Shown: positions 23,150-31,968 of the stretch, in pieces
How the letters are laid out: every line of letters starts with the position of its first letter
Numbering within the stretch: the stretch's first letter is position 1
DNA from: Castanea sativa
Taxonomy: Eukaryota > Streptophyta > Magnoliopsida > Fagales > Fagaceae
Direction of reading: 5' to 3'
Length of the DNA: 64,000 nucleotides
NCBI RefSeq assembly: GCF_040712315.1
Contig: NC_134015.1
Coordinates: 57,179,964-57,243,963 of the forward strand
Made by a program: the position numbers and the translations under genes
The notes under the pieces: model-generated
What the model saw: the letters and a program-made list of their open reading frames with translations, nothing else
What the model was told of the DNA's origin: nothing
Database searches by the model: none

Positions 23150-23680
23150 GAGTATATGAAGACAAAGAAAAAAACACCCCCATTATCTCATAATGATCAA
23201 ATTATATTTAGCCTTGTTTCTATTGTTTAAATCGTGTATCTCCCCCACTTGTAGTGATCTATCATTCACTAAAAAAAGATTCACTAATCCAATAAGAATG
23301 GTTGGTTGTTGCTTATCTTCAATTGGTACATGCAAAAAATAAGCCAATTTAGTAGCTTTTTGCTCAATTTCTTATGGAGTCAAATTCTCATCAGTACGAG
23401 TCAAAAGAATAGTGTCATGGCCTCTGATTTCCATATGAAGAACATGATGAGCATAAATATGAAATTGTACACCACAAACAAGAGCTAATAAAGAGACCCA
23501 CAATCCAATAGAAAGACAACTTTCTAGGAACCCCCAATGACGAATTCTCTCATGAATTGCTAAGGATCCAATAAGTCTAGCATTGATTCCTTCAGACGTG
23601 TCAATTGGGCAAATGCGCCCATAGTGACTAGAATAGATTTCTATTTTTTGAAAAACTAGTAGAGATAAGTTAAGATTCAT
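23150..23680 (-). pseudogene. Chimeric plastid-derived fragment (rpoB joined to ycf4), spacer copy 2
   Basis: On the minus strand an open frame of 102 codons (23680-23372) starts in rpoB sequence ([15 protein letters not shown], then [13 protein letters not shown]). It passes through about 20 residues I cannot place and runs into the ycf4 3' end ([20 protein letters not shown]), which continues past a stop to about 23330. RNA polymerase beta and Ycf4 are plastid proteins whose genes are not neighbours, so this is a rearranged nuclear plastid insert, not a gene. Better preserved than 7012-7465. Confidence 0.78.
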
Positions 23681-24166
23681 CTTTAAGTATTACAAAACAT
23701 CTTTTTTTTTTTTTTCTAAAAAATGAAATAAGGTAATATTTTGTTAGAATGCAAGGAATATTTGATTCAAATTCAGACACATAAACCCTCAAAATTATGG
23801 AATAAATGAATGGAAAAAACTCTCATTCACTATTTTGGCTCTTCTATAAACCGTTCTTGGAGAAGGAAGAGATATAAAATTTGTTCTATTATAAAAAAAT
23901 AACACCATGTTTATTTTAGATTTGTTAATTAACATTATTTTATATCATAAAATGAACTAAATCAATTCCAAAAAAAATGAAGGATCATCTTCCCCACTTT
24001 TCTTTCACCCACACTCCATCTCATGAATTAATTATTACATTTCAAAACATTTCATTACTGTTCCAACCAGTGTGGCCGATACCATACCGGTACCGGCCGT
24101 ACCGGCTAGTGCACCGATACCGGTACACTTTTATATTGTACCGAAAAAAATACCGGCCGTACCGGC

Positions 24167-24919
24167 TGTGGGGGGGCAAAAAGATCCTGATGGGAACGTG
24201 GGCCTTTTGGGCCGTGTAAAGGAAGGCCGACCTGACCCTGGGTTTGGAAGTTGTTAGTGCTATGGGTCGGCCCATACGCCGAGGATACGAGGATCCAGCC
24301 GAGGGTGAACTTACCCTCGGACGAGCACCTAAGAACTCGGGATTTCATAATAAAGGTTAGGGGAGGACACAGTTAAGGCCAATGGTTAAAAGGGGTGAAC
24401 TCTAGAACGCCCCAGAAGCACCGGTGTTGAAGAAATGTCAAAGATAAAGGCTGCTGCCTCCACATTAAAGACCCTGCACCTACCACCCTGGCCGCATTTA
24501 TGGAGAAGTGACACCTGAACAGTGGAAGAGAAACTTCTGGTTACTATTCAAAGGCACTAAAAAAAGAAATATCTAAACTAAGGGGGAGGTGAGGCAACAC
24601 GTGTACTAAGCATTCAAAAGAGTAGTATATAAAGAGCAATTTAAGACAGAAAGGCAAAAGGACTTTTGTAACCTAAAAAGAAAGATAAAGACTAAGAAAG
24701 GGATATAATATAAGAACAGCTCTCGGCTTACGTCCGAGGAGGCCAATTTACAATATTCCTTATTGTTTCCAAGTATTCGAAATCCTTAGTTTGTCATTTA
24801 ATCCCCACATACTTCTAACCTGGGTTTCAAGCCCACACTCTACAAATTCGTATTGTTTAAGGCTCATTGGGCCTGAGCCCATAACTGTTCTTGGGTCTAG
24901 GTGCAATTGTGCACTTACA
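24167..24919 (+). repeat. 5' LTR of gypsy element 1
   Basis: Starts TGTGGGGGGG and ends GCACTTACA. Includes a TATA box, and a downstream stretch (24697-24919) likely to contain the transcript start and poly(A) region. Confidence 0.95.
24626..24634 (+). promoter_or_regulatory. TATA box in the 5' LTR
   Basis: TATATAAAG at about 460 bases into the LTR, a usual place for the U3 promoter. The 3' LTR has the same box at 35471-35479. Confidence 0.6.
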
Positions 24920-24921
24920 AT

Positions 24922-24939
24922 TGGCGCCGTTTGTGGGAA
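24922..24939 (+). other. Primer binding site of element 1
   Basis: TGGCGCCGTTTGTGGGAA begins two bases after the LTR. The first ten bases match the 3' end complement of plant tRNA-Asp as I remember it; later bases diverge. Element 2 has the related TGGCGTCGTCTGTGGGAA with the same two-base gap. Confidence 0.75.
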
Positions 24940-24965
24940 TTTAGTCTAGGAGAGGTAGGGATATT

Positions 24966-26075
24966 ATGGCAGGCTTAGGCTCTCACCATGCAGAGTCACA
25001 AGGATCACAACCGGAAGATCACTTTGAACGTCTTGAACATCGTAGGGATCGTGAGGGAAGCGTCCATACAGAATACCCAGGCGCTAGCCATACTCATGGA
25101 GGGGGTAGTACTACTCACGATGAGGGTTCTAAATCCATGCAGAGGGAAATTAATCGTTTAAAGAGGAAGTTACGTCGCGCGAAGCGTAAGGTTTCCCCGT
25201 CCTCGTCTAGTTCTTCCTCAGAGAAGGATAGGGGAGTTGGGTACAGTTCAAGGTCATGTTCCCCCACCAGCGCAACATCCTCCGGTGAAGAAGACGATCA
25301 ACCAACACGCAGACGTAAGAAGTTTCGTTCTAGGGGCTTAGGTAACGATACCATGAGTAGGGCGTTGCACCAACTCTCTAAATCTCCGTTTTCACGGAGG
25401 ATTGAGAGGGGGAGGCTTCCCAGAAGGTTCACCCAGCCCACGTTTACCATCTATAATGGCCGGACTGACCCGGTGGAGCACGTGAGTCACTTCAACCAGA
25501 GGATGGTAGTGCACTCTCACAACGAGACTTTGATGTGTAAAGTCTTCCCCTCTAGCTTGAGACCTGTGGCTATGAGATGGTTTAACGGTCTCAAATCAGG
25601 ATCCGTAGGCTCATTTGGGGAGCTAACTAGGGCATTTGCTTCGCGGTTCATTACGTGTAGCAGAGTCCCTCGGCCATTGGACTCGTTGCTATCCATGGCC
25701 ATGAAGGAAGGGGAGACACTGAAAGCATACTCCGACCGATACTGGGAGATGTTCAATGAAATAGACGGCGACTTTGATGAGGTGGCGCTTAATACCTTTA
25801 AGGTGGGCCTCCCTACTGATCACGACCTGAGAAAGTCTTTGACGAAAAAGCCCGTACGCAGTGTACGCCGTCTTATGGATCGTATTGATGAATATAAGAG
25901 GGTAGAGGAAGACCGAGCGGGGGAAAGGAAAGGAGAAGGTTATCCCGCGGGAGAGAAGGGATTTCGGGTCGGACGGATATCACAACAAGCCGAGGAGGGA
26001 TTACTTCGGACAATCCGGCTCGGCGGCATCCCAGCTGTAAATGCGTGTTCCGAGAACCAGTGCATCAGTTATTAG
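24966..26075 (+). CDS. Gag (capsid part), element 1
   Basis: An open frame of 369 codons starting 46 bases after the LTR. Residues 1-130 are polar, with Ser-rich and Arg/Lys-rich stretches. About 155-300 form the retrotransposon gag (capsid) domain, recognisable from FTIYNGRTDP, the MRWFNGL stretch, AFASRFITC and GETLKAYSDRYWEMFNEI. After about residue 325 the frame departs from the family pattern. A basic region that should follow is spread over other frames between 25970 and 26100, which indicates several small indels. The zinc knuckle lies in the next open frame. Capsid would package element RNA into virus-like particles; this copy probably cannot make a full Gag. Confidence 0.88.
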   Translation: MAGLGSHHAESQGSQPEDHFERLEHRRDREGSVHTEYPGASHTHGGGSTTHDEGSKSMQREINRLKRKLRRAKRKVSPSSSSSSSEKDRGVGYSSRSCSPTSATSSGEEDDQPTRRRKKFRSRGLGNDTMSRALHQLSKSPFSRRIERGRLPRRFTQPTFTIYNGRTDPVEHVSHFNQRMVVHSHNETLMCKVFPSSLRPVAMRWFNGLKSGSVGSFGELTRAFASRFITCSRVPRPLDSLLSMAMKEGETLKAYSDRYWEMFNEIDGDFDEVALNTFKVGLPTDHDLRKSLTKKPVRSVRRLMDRIDEYKRVEEDRAGERKGEGYPAGEKGFRVGRISQQAEEGLLRTIRLGGIPAVNACSENQCISY

Positions 26076-26103
26076 AAAAAGTTCGTAAAGAGCCCTTCTT
26101 CAG

Positions 26104-26970
26104 ATGGCCAGGCAAGATGGCAGGGGACCTGCTAGAAGAAATCAAAACCTTTTCTGTCAGTACCATCAGGATGTGGGCCACACTACCGAGAACTGTCGGA
26201 CCCTGTGGAACCATCTAGAGCAGCTCGTCGGTGAGGGAAAGTTAAAGCAGCACTTGTGTCAGCCCACCGGGCAGGTCAGTCAAGTTGGTTCAAACAATCA
26301 GAGGAACGGTTCATCTCGGCCAGCACTGGGAACACTTAATGTTATCTTCGCTGCACACAGTAGGACCGGCTCAGGTCCCACTAGGGTTATGGCGGTTTCC
26401 CATCCGCAGGCCGAGGATGTGGGTAGCAGGCAGAAGAGATTAAAGAGCACTTTACCTGTCTTGGGTTTCTCCGAGGAGGATAAGGTAGGGACTATCCAGC
26501 CCCATGACGATGCTCTTGTGGTTACCCTCAGAATAGGGAACTATGATGTGAGGAGGGTGATGATAGATCAGGGCAGCGGTGCAGATATCATGTACCCTGA
26601 TCTATTTAAAGGGCTAAGACTGGAGTTGGAAGATTTAACCCCTTATGACTCCCCACTTATAAGCTTCGAAGGAAGGGCCGTTATGCCGAAGGGACAGATC
26701 CGTTTACCCGTTCAATCCGGCACTGAAACGGTTGAGGTAGATTTCATTGTGGTTGACGCGTACTCTCCATATACAGCCATCCTCGCCAGGCCATGGTTAC
26801 ACGCCTTGGGAGCTGTCTCCTCTACCTTACATGTTAAGGTGAAATTCCCCTCGGGGGAGCACGTTGAGGAAATCCTCGGCAGCCAGGTAGTGGCTAGGCA
26901 GTGCATATCCGCTGCGGTGCTTCGTCAGTCAGAAATTGAGTCATCAACCTTGCCCATCCAGGAGTCGTAG
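26104..26970 (+). CDS. Nucleocapsid zinc knuckle and aspartic protease, element 1
   Basis: An open frame of 288 codons in a different phase from gag. Residues 18-31 form a C-x2-H-x4-H-x4-C zinc knuckle (C18, H21, H26, C31), the variant usual in plant gypsy Gag. The protease active site is DQGSGADIMY with the catalytic Asp at residue 155, followed by a typical retropepsin C-terminal half (FIVVDAYSPYTAILARPWL). It ends at a TAG (26968-26970), after which the same phase continues as RT from 27001. The start shown is only the first ATG of the open frame, not a real initiation site. Confidence 0.85.
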   Translation: MARQDGRGPARRNQNLFCQYHQDVGHTTENCRTLWNHLEQLVGEGKLKQHLCQPTGQVSQVGSNNQRNGSSRPALGTLNVIFAAHSRTGSGPTRVMAVSHPQAEDVGSRQKRLKSTLPVLGFSEEDKVGTIQPHDDALVVTLRIGNYDVRRVMIDQGSGADIMYPDLFKGLRLELEDLTPYDSPLISFEGRAVMPKGQIRLPVQSGTETVEVDFIVVDAYSPYTAILARPWLHALGAVSSTLHVKVKFPSGEHVEEILGSQVVARQCISAAVLRQSEIESSTLPIQES

Positions 26971-27000
26971 CAATTAACAGCTCCGGAGGCACCTGGGGCG

Positions 27001-29382
27001 ATGACAGGAGACGAGGCTATTTGTGAGGAGTTAGAGAAGTTTGTAATAACAGATGATCCGGAGAGGTTTTTCCAAATTGGCATACTTTTGCCACACCAAG
27101 AGAAGATGGAGTTGTTGGAATTTCTGAAAGATAATTTAGATGTTTTTGCGTGGGACCCCTATGAGGCTCCAGGCGTAGATCCGAACTTTATTTGTCATCG
27201 TTTAAACGTTAATCCTGCCATTGTTCCGAGGAGGCAGCCACCTCGGCGATCTTCCCGAGAACATTCTGAAGCTGTGAAGGAAGAGGTTCTTAAACTCAAA
27301 AGGGCGGGGGCTATCAAAGAGGTTTTCTACCCTGAATGGTTGGCCCATACTGTTGTTGTTAAGAAGAAGAACGGCAAGTGGAGAGTGTGTGTGGACTTTA
27401 CTGATCTGAACAAGGCCTGTCCTAAAGATTCGTTCCCAATGCCACGGATTGATCAACTGGTAGATGCTACTGTTGGACATCCTCGGATGAGTTTCTTGGA
27501 CGCCTTCCAGGGTTACCATCAAATTCCCTTGGCGTTAGAGGATCAGGAGAAAACTGCTTTCATTACGCCAACCGGGAACTATCATTATAAGGTCATGCCA
27601 TTTGGATTAAAAAATGCTGGGGCTACTTATCAAAGAATGATGACCCGAATGTTTGAACAGCAACTGGGGAAAACCATCGAAGTGTACGTGGATGATATGG
27701 TGGTGAAGAGTAAGACAGTACCTTCACACATGACAGATCTGGCCGACACATTCCAGGTGCTAAGGAAGTATAAATTGCGCCTTAACGCCTCTAAGTGTTC
27801 GTTTGGCGTAGGATCTGGGAAGTTCTTGGGATTTATGATTACTCATAGGGGCATAGAGGTAAACCCAGTGCAAGTTAAGGCTATTCAGAATTTGCAGTCG
27901 CCAAGGAACCTAAAAGAGATTCAGAAATTGACTGGGATGATTGCTGCGTTGAATAGATTTATTTCTCGGTCAGCAGATCGGTGTCATCCTTTCTTTCAGT
28001 TGTTGCACAGGTGGAAAGGGTTTCAATGGACCGAGGACTGCGAATTAGCTTTCCAACAGCTCAAGCAATATCTTTCTCGGCCACCTATTTTATCTCGCCC
28101 TGAAGTGGACGAGGTTTTATTCGCTTATCTGGCCGTGGCTATTCACGCGGTGAGCTTAGTCCTTATAAGGAATGAAAGCGGGGTACAGAGACCGATCTAC
28201 TACGTTAGTAAGTCCTTGAATGAGGCCGAGGTGCGCTATCTGCCCTTGGAAAAAGCACTTCTGGCTGTAGTCCACGCCACGCGCAAACTTCCTCATTATT
28301 TCCAATCTCATACTGTGGTTGTCTTGACCCAGTTGCCTCTTAAGGCTGTGTTGCGTAGTGCTGATTACTCTGGCAGGGTGGCAAAATGGGGAACCATTTT
28401 GGGAGCCTTTGATGTTAAATACAGGCCTCGCACATCGGTAAAGGGACAGGTCCTCGCTGATTTGGTGGCAGAGTTTACTGAACCATTGTTAGAAGAAACT
28501 TCCAAAGAAGCACACATGGGTGAAAAATCAGTTGGTGTGATCACAGACGTATCGCCCTCGGTTTGGAGAGTTTATGTGGATGGGGCTGCTAATCAAAGAG
28601 GGTCTGGTGTTGGACTTGTTCTAATGTCCCCTGAAGGAATTGTCTTCGAAAAATCTTTGAGATTGACCTTCTCGGCTACTAATAACGAGGCCGAGTATGA
28701 AGCAGTCTTGGTAGGCATGCAAATGGTACATAAGATGGGTGGCAAGGAAATCCACGTGTTCTCGGACTCTCAGTTAGTGGTCGGCCAGGTCATGGGAACC
28801 ATGGAGGCTAGAGACCCCAGAATGCAGGAATATTTGGCCCAGGTCAAACGCCAGCAGGCCGAATTTGACTCCTTTGCCTTAGCTCACGTTTCTAGGAGTG
28901 GAAACACTCACGCAGATTCCTTGGCTACGTTGGCAACATCCTCGGCTCAAGGTTTACCAAGGGTTATCCTCGTTCAGGATTTGGTAGAACCTTCTCTTGT
29001 AACTGCTAACGCACCTCGCATCCATCTAATAAGGCCTGGTCCTAGTTGGATGGATTCGATCATATCTTTTCTTAAAAATGACATTCTTCCCGAAGCCAAG
29101 GTTGAAGCAGAAAAGATACGTCGAAAGGCGCCGCGTTTCTGGTTGTCCGAGGACCAGAAGCTATACAAACGATCCTTCTCAGGACCGTATTTGTTATGTG
29201 TGCACCCTGAATCAACAGAGGCATTACTGGAGGAATTGCATGAGGGAATTTGTGGGAGCCACACTGGGGGAAGGTCTTTAGCCCATAGAGCCACGACGCG
29301 GGGTTATTGGTGGCCTAATATGCGAGAGGGAAGCTCGGGACTATGCCGGAAGATGCGATCAATGTCAGAGGTTCGCCCCTAA
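27001..29382 (+). CDS. Reverse transcriptase, RNase H and N-terminal integrase, element 1
   Basis: An open frame of 793 codons in phase with the protease frame. RT motifs include WRVCVDFTDLNKACPKD, FLDAFQGYHQI (near residue 165) and the catalytic YVDD (residue 229). RNase H follows from about residue 522 (VYVDGAANQRGSG, ATNNEAEYEAV, SDSQLVVGQV, ADSLATLA), so it has the ribonuclease H fold typical of this group. The integrase zinc region starts near residue 745 (the LHEGICGSHTGGRS stretch, GYWWPNM), but an extra base at about 29322-29326 shifts the frame and the two Cys of the HHCC motif fall in another phase. A stop ends the frame at 29380-29382. Confidence 0.9.
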   Translation: MTGDEAICEELEKFVITDDPERFFQIGILLPHQEKMELLEFLKDNLDVFAWDPYEAPGVDPNFICHRLNVNPAIVPRRQPPRRSSREHSEAVKEEVLKLKRAGAIKEVFYPEWLAHTVVVKKKNGKWRVCVDFTDLNKACPKDSFPMPRIDQLVDATVGHPRMSFLDAFQGYHQIPLALEDQEKTAFITPTGNYHYKVMPFGLKNAGATYQRMMTRMFEQQLGKTIEVYVDDMVVKSKTVPSHMTDLADTFQVLRKYKLRLNASKCSFGVGSGKFLGFMITHRGIEVNPVQVKAIQNLQSPRNLKEIQKLTGMIAALNRFISRSADRCHPFFQLLHRWKGFQWTEDCELAFQQLKQYLSRPPILSRPEVDEVLFAYLAVAIHAVSLVLIRNESGVQRPIYYVSKSLNEAEVRYLPLEKALLAVVHATRKLPHYFQSHTVVVLTQLPLKAVLRSADYSGRVAKWGTILGAFDVKYRPRTSVKGQVLADLVAEFTEPLLEETSKEAHMGEKSVGVITDVSPSVWRVYVDGAANQRGSGVGLVLMSPEGIVFEKSLRLTFSATNNEAEYEAVLVGMQMVHKMGGKEIHVFSDSQLVVGQVMGTMEARDPRMQEYLAQVKRQQAEFDSFALAHVSRSGNTHADSLATLATSSAQGLPRVILVQDLVEPSLVTANAPRIHLIRPGPSWMDSIISFLKNDILPEAKVEAEKIRRKAPRFWLSEDQKLYKRSFSGPYLLCVHPESTEALLEELHEGICGSHTGGRSLAHRATTRGYWWPNMREGSSGLCRKMRSMSEVRP

Positions 29383-29446
29383 TATCCACCAACCTGGAGG
29401 GGTTCTTAACCCTCTCTCCAGCCCTTGGCCTTTCGCACAGTGGGGC

Positions 29447-30286
29447 TTGGACATTGTAGGGCCATTTCCGAGGGCTGTTGGCAACAAAAGATGGCTGCTG
29501 GTGGGAACAGACTACTTCACTAAATGGGTTGAAGCTGAGCCCCTAGCCAATATCCGAGATGTCGATTCGAAGAAATTTATATGGAAAAACATCGTTACTA
29601 GATTTGGAGTACCACACACACTCATCTCTGACAATGGTGTCCAGTTCGATAGTAAGGCTTTTAGGAAGTATTGTGGTGACATGGGTATCATAAACAGATA
29701 TTCCACCCCTGTTTATCCTCAGGGAAATGGACAAGCCGAGGCCGCTAACAAGGTCATAGTTAACGGGCTCAAGAAGAGGTTGGACGATGCGAAAGGTAGA
29801 TGGGTAGAGGAGCTCCCTCATGTCCTGTGGACGTATCGGACCACACCGCGCAGATCCACTGGAGAAACGCCATTCTCTATGACTTATGGAGCCGATGCGG
29901 TGATACCTTTGGAATCTGGTTTTCCTACTCTAAAGACAAGTTCTTTTAGCCCAGAGAATAACGAGGGACTTCTAGGGAAAGATCTTGATTTACTTGAGGA
30001 ACGGCGTGAGGCAGCTATGGTCCAGATGGCCTATTATCAGCAGAAGCTAAAACGAGGATATGATGCCCATGTGAAGCTAAGACCACTTGCACCTGGTGAT
30101 CTTGTATTAAGGAAAGTTGTAGGCACTTCTAAGAACCCGACTTGGGGTAAGCTGGGACCTAACTGGGAAGGCCCCTATCGCATTGTTTCAGTAGCAGGCA
30201 TAGGGTCATATAGGCTAGCCGATCTAGACGAACGGATTGTACCACGTCCATGGAATGTAAATAATCTTAGAAGGTATTATTATTAA
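29447..30286 (+). CDS. Integrase core and C-terminal part, element 1
   Basis: An open frame of 279 codons, out of phase with the RT frame because of the upstream indel. The DDE catalytic core is visible: the first Asp in GTDYFTKWVE, the second in SDNGVQFDS, and Glu in NGQAEAANKVI. The C-terminal part has the GDLVLRK and NWEGPYRI motifs common to gypsy integrases. There is no chromodomain, consistent with the Tat/Athila branch. It ends at TAA 30284-30286, followed by about 60 bases before the tandem array. Confidence 0.88.
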   Translation: MDIVGPFPRAVGNKRWLLVGTDYFTKWVEAEPLANIRDVDSKKFIWKNIVTRFGVPHTLISDNGVQFDSKAFRKYCGDMGIINRYSTPVYPQGNGQAEAANKVIVNGLKKRLDDAKGRWVEELPHVLWTYRTTPRRSTGETPFSMTYGADAVIPLESGFPTLKTSSFSPENNEGLLGKDLDLLEERREAAMVQMAYYQQKLKRGYDAHVKLRPLAPGDLVLRKVVGTSKNPTWGKLGPNWEGPYRIVSVAGIGSYRLADLDERIVPRPWNVNNLRRYYY

Positions 30287-30345
30287 TAAAATGAGCTTTT
30301 CTCAGTTTGTTTTTCAAAGTTATGAGTAGCTCTGATGCTCGCAGT

Positions 30346-31402
30346 GATAATTTTTAAGAATCAAACAGAAACTTGGTTAAGTGCAGTCCTCGGACCACAA
30401 ACCTTGTGGAAATTGATGTCTTATCATTTGTTAAACAGAACCTTAGTTATGCCGGGTCTTCGGACCTCCTACTTTGGGAAAATTAACATTTGAAGTGATA
30501 ATTTTTAAGAATCAAACAGAAACTTGGTTAAGTGCAGTCCTCGGACCACAAACCCTGTGGAAATTGATGTCTTATCATTTGTTAAACAGAACCTTAGTTA
30601 TGCCGGGTCTTCGGACCTCCTACTTTGGGAAAATTAACATTTGAAGTGGTAATTTTTAAGAATCAAACAGAAACTTGGTTAAGTGCAGTCCTCGGACCAC
30701 AAACCTTGTGGAAATTGATGTCTTATCATTTGTTAAACAGAACCTTAGTTATGCCGGGTCTTCGGACCTCCTACTTTGGGAAAATTAACATTTGAAGTGA
30801 TAATTTTTAAGAATCAAACAGAAACTTGGTTAAGTGCAGTCCTCGGACCACAAACCTTGTGGAAATTGATGTCTTATCATTTGTTAAACAGAACCTTAGT
30901 TATGCCGGGTCTTCGGACCTCCTACTTTGGGAAAATTAACATTTGAAGTGATAATTTTTAAGAATCAAACAGAAACTTGGTTAAGTGCAGTCCTCGGACC
31001 ACAAACCTTGTGGAAATTGATGTCTTATCATTTGTTAAACAGAACCTTAGTTATGCCGGGTCTTCGGACCTCCTACTTTGGGAAAATTAACATTTGAAGT
31101 GATAATTTTTAAGAATCAAACAGAAACTTGGTTAAGTGCAGTCCTCGGACCACAAACCTTGTGGAAATTGATGTCTTATCATTTGTTAAACAGAACCTTA
31201 GTTATGCCGGGTCTTCGGACCTCCTACTTTGGGAAAATTAACATTTGAAGTGATAATTTTTAAGAATCAAACAGAAACTTGGTTAAGTGCAGTCCTCGGA
31301 CCACAAACCTTGTGGAAATTGATGTCTTATCATTTGTTAAACAGAACCTTAGTTATGCCGGGTCCTCGGACCTCCTACTTTGGGAAAATTAACATTTACA
31401 GT
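30346..31402 (+). repeat. Tandem array, seven units of 151 bp, in element 1
   Basis: Units start at 30346, 30497, 30648, 30799, 30950, 31101 and 31252 and are almost identical; a broken eighth begins at 31403. Each unit is itself an old dimer: the halves share CAGAA.CTT.GTTA, CCTCGGACC/CTTCGGACC and TTGTGG/TTTGGGAAAATT. Element 2 has the monomer form (about 82 bp) at 42043-42408 in reverse. Arrays in the 3' untranslated part are known from Tat/Ogre elements, where they can seed satellite DNA. Confidence 0.95.
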
Positions 31403-31968
31403 TACAATTTTTAAGAATTAAACGAAAGATTGCTTAATATTTATCTTCGGACTACGGCTTCGATTAAAGTTAACTTCTGATTGTGTCTGGATGTTAATAC
31501 GTGACTGTTTATTAACTCAAATCGTAAAGTTAACTTCTGATTGTGTAAGGAATGGTCCTCGGATCTTACATCTTACTAGAAACAGAGCTATGCAATACAA
31601 GGGTTTAATCGTTATATGAGGCCCTCTCTTCTTCTTATGAGGCCCTCTCTTCTTCTTAATCGAGGCATTGTTCAAATGAATTAACCATGTCACCTTGTAT
31701 TAAATCTTTAATAATATACGCATGATTATGTGGAAGTTATGATTGTGCAATCCTTGGAGTTAGATTTTTATACTCTGAGAAACTTTTGATATGACTTAAT
31801 GGGAAACTGTTGTAATAAGTACAAAAAGAATAAAGTAAAAACAGATACAATCCAAGTGAAAAGTAAACGAAATCGTTCTTCATTAATCAGTTGAATATGC
31901 GTTACAATATATAATTCAAAAAAAAAAAAAAAAGGGGGAATGGAAAAAGAGAAGCCCTAAGCTAAGTC
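31403..31968 (+). other. Spacer between tandem array and antisense gene, element 1
   Basis: Non-coding. It contains two short direct repeats: a 20-odd-base repeat starting TAAAGTTAACTTCTGATTG (about 31465 and 31526) and the ATGAGGCCCTCTCTTCTTCT repeat (about 31617 and 31637). A poly-A tract at 31918-31933 lies just beyond the antisense stop codon. Confidence 0.6.

Noticed and set aside
23372..23680. Bacterial contamination or a functional nuclear RNA polymerase gene ([10 protein letters not shown] motif)
   Set aside because: The motif is followed after ~40 residues by ycf4-like sequence, both copies are embedded in duplicated plant spacer, and the frames are broken: a plastid insert fits better.
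24042..24348. Several overlapping 60-80-codon open frames at the 5' LTR
   Set aside because: They cross the hAT/LTR junction and follow the TACCGG repeat composition; one recurs in the 3' LTR only because the LTRs are identical.
30346..31402. CRISPR-like repeat array
   Set aside because: Units are contiguous 151-bp direct repeats with no unique spacers, inside a plant retrotransposon.
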